From: Singulisphaera sp. GP187
GTDB taxonomy: Bacteria; Planctomycetota; Planctomycetia; Gemmatales; Gemmataceae
Length of the DNA stretch: 64,000 bases
NCBI GenBank assembly: GCA_945905925.1
Contig: CAMDQN010000005.1
Span: 20,590-84,589, forward strand
Direction: 5' to 3'
This document shows positions 63,428 to 64,000 of the stretch, piece after piece. How positions within the stretch are numbered: position 1 is the stretch's first letter; every line of letters begins with the position of its first letter. The notes beneath the pieces were generated by a model. It saw nothing but the letters and a program-made list of their open reading frames with translations, ran no database searches and was not told the DNA's origin. Made by a program: the position numbers and the translations under genes.

Positions 63428-64000
63428 CTACCCCAGCTTTTCCACTTCCCGCGACAGGTCCGAGAGCTGTGCCACCGTGTAGACGGCCGCCGTCAGCACC
63501 GGCGTGGAGTGCCGCATCAGCTTCTGGGCGAGGGCCAGCGGAACGTTCGCGAGCGCCAGCCGCGTGCCGAACGTCGTCCGCAGAGCGTGGAAGTCTGCCA
63601 TGCGGCCGTTCACCACGGTCGGGATGCTTGCCTCTTTCAGATCCATGTGGATCATTTGGCCGGTCCGCTTTCCCGCGATGTCCCAAACGGGCCGCGACCC
63701 TTCCCGCCCTTGCAGGTAGCTCCGAAGTTCGTCGGCAAGGAAGGTAGGGAGGGGTTGGAGTGCCTCCCTCCGGTTCTTCGTCTTCTCCGCGGCCACAACG
63801 ACGTGCGGCGGGTCCGCGTCGAGACGGAACGACGAGGGCAACAGGGACGCCAACTCGTTTCGCCGCAGACCCGTGTACGCAGCGACCTTGTAGAGCGTTG
63901 CTCGCTCCGGTCCCGACAACCCACACCGCCGGTATCGGCTGGTGGGGACGCTCGCGACCAGTTTGGCAATCTCCGCGTCGGTGAGTGCGCGTCGCTGCCG
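63428..64000 (-). CDS. Second tyrosine integrase, N-terminus outside window
   Basis: The frame is open to the window edge. RQRRALTDAEIAKLVASVPT is followed by catalytic Arg in VAAYTGLRRNELASLLPSSF, Lys in AAEKTKNRREALQ, His-x-x-Arg in DFHALRTTFGTRLAL and His in KLMRHSTPVL, then Tyr in AAVYTVAQLSDLS, ending SREVEKLG. All five catalytic positions are visible. It lies just right of the attR copy and points towards it, as the first integrase does towards attL, so it probably belongs to a second island in tandem at the same tRNA gene. Confidence 0.85.
   Translation of the reverse strand, partial: RQRRALTDAEIAKLVASVPTSRYRRCGLSGPERATLYKVAAYTGLRRNELASLLPSSFRLDADPPHVVVAAEKTKNRREALQPLPTFLADELRSYLQGREGSRPVWDIAGKRTGQMIHMDLKEASIPTVVNGRMADFHALRTTFGTRLALANVPLALAQKLMRHSTPVLTAAVYTVAQLSDLSREVEKLG

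Overview
The window is high-GC DNA from a planctomycete, most likely a Gemmata-like member of the Gemmataceae. The evidence is the combination of two proteins with a TIGR02996-type N-terminus, a DUF1501 protein with a twin-arginine leader, a large Ser/Thr kinase with a TPR tail, a very large WD40 protein, an orphan dnaA with no dnaN beside it, and enlarged versions of SecA, CstA and the membrane pyrophosphatase. This assignment is inference from family content; no rRNA is present.

Positions 1-43700 are ordinary chromosome with short operons on both strands. In order they hold a UDP-glucuronate decarboxylase fragment, a TIGR02996 protein, a WD40 protein, a methyltransferase, dnaA, a GNAT protein, thyX, an SGNH hydrolase, an AAA ATPase, a TylF-type methyltransferase next to a frameshifted phytanoyl-CoA dioxygenase gene, a VWA protein, a second TIGR02996 protein, a 1380-residue kinase, rho, a toxin-antitoxin pair, a DUF1501 operon, a Uma2-like nuclease, a deletion remnant of a serine hydrolase, secA, a nuclease-like gene, kdtA with a phosphatase and an aminotransferase, hppA, cstA, a lipoprotein gene, dnaE and an FHA protein. 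Several intergenic gaps carry long perfect inverted repeats, each of a different sequence.

Positions 43989-64000 are accessory. A truncated IS3-type element abuts a broken integrase gene. Next comes a complete tRNA-Sec gene (anticodon UCA) at 44608-44702. A copy of its 3' half, from the anticodon stem on, recurs as a direct repeat at 63195-63261. The 18.6 kb between the two copies is an integrated element. Its tyrosine integrase gene reads straight through the attachment core, and the other half of its reading frame lies, still in frame, at the far end of the island. In the excised circle the two parts would join to give a 545-residue protein, so integration replaces the integrase C-terminus. 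A 21-bp sequence flanking the core on both sides may be the integrase arm-binding site. A second integrase gene starts right after the far copy, so two islands are probably in tandem.

The island carries a small replication or maintenance set (a DUF3854/DUF3987 protein, a TubC-like small protein and an HTH protein) and a compact minus-strand gene block. That block runs SNF2/DUF3883 helicase, Fic protein, DUF1156 adenine methylase, DUF499 ATPase, then small membrane and basic proteins, a phospholipase D-like protein and unknowns. The first four are all large DNA- or nucleotide-active proteins in tight or overlapping order and look like a defence system with a Fic enzyme built in. This is the best candidate for an undescribed system in the window, together with the integrase that spans its own attachment site.
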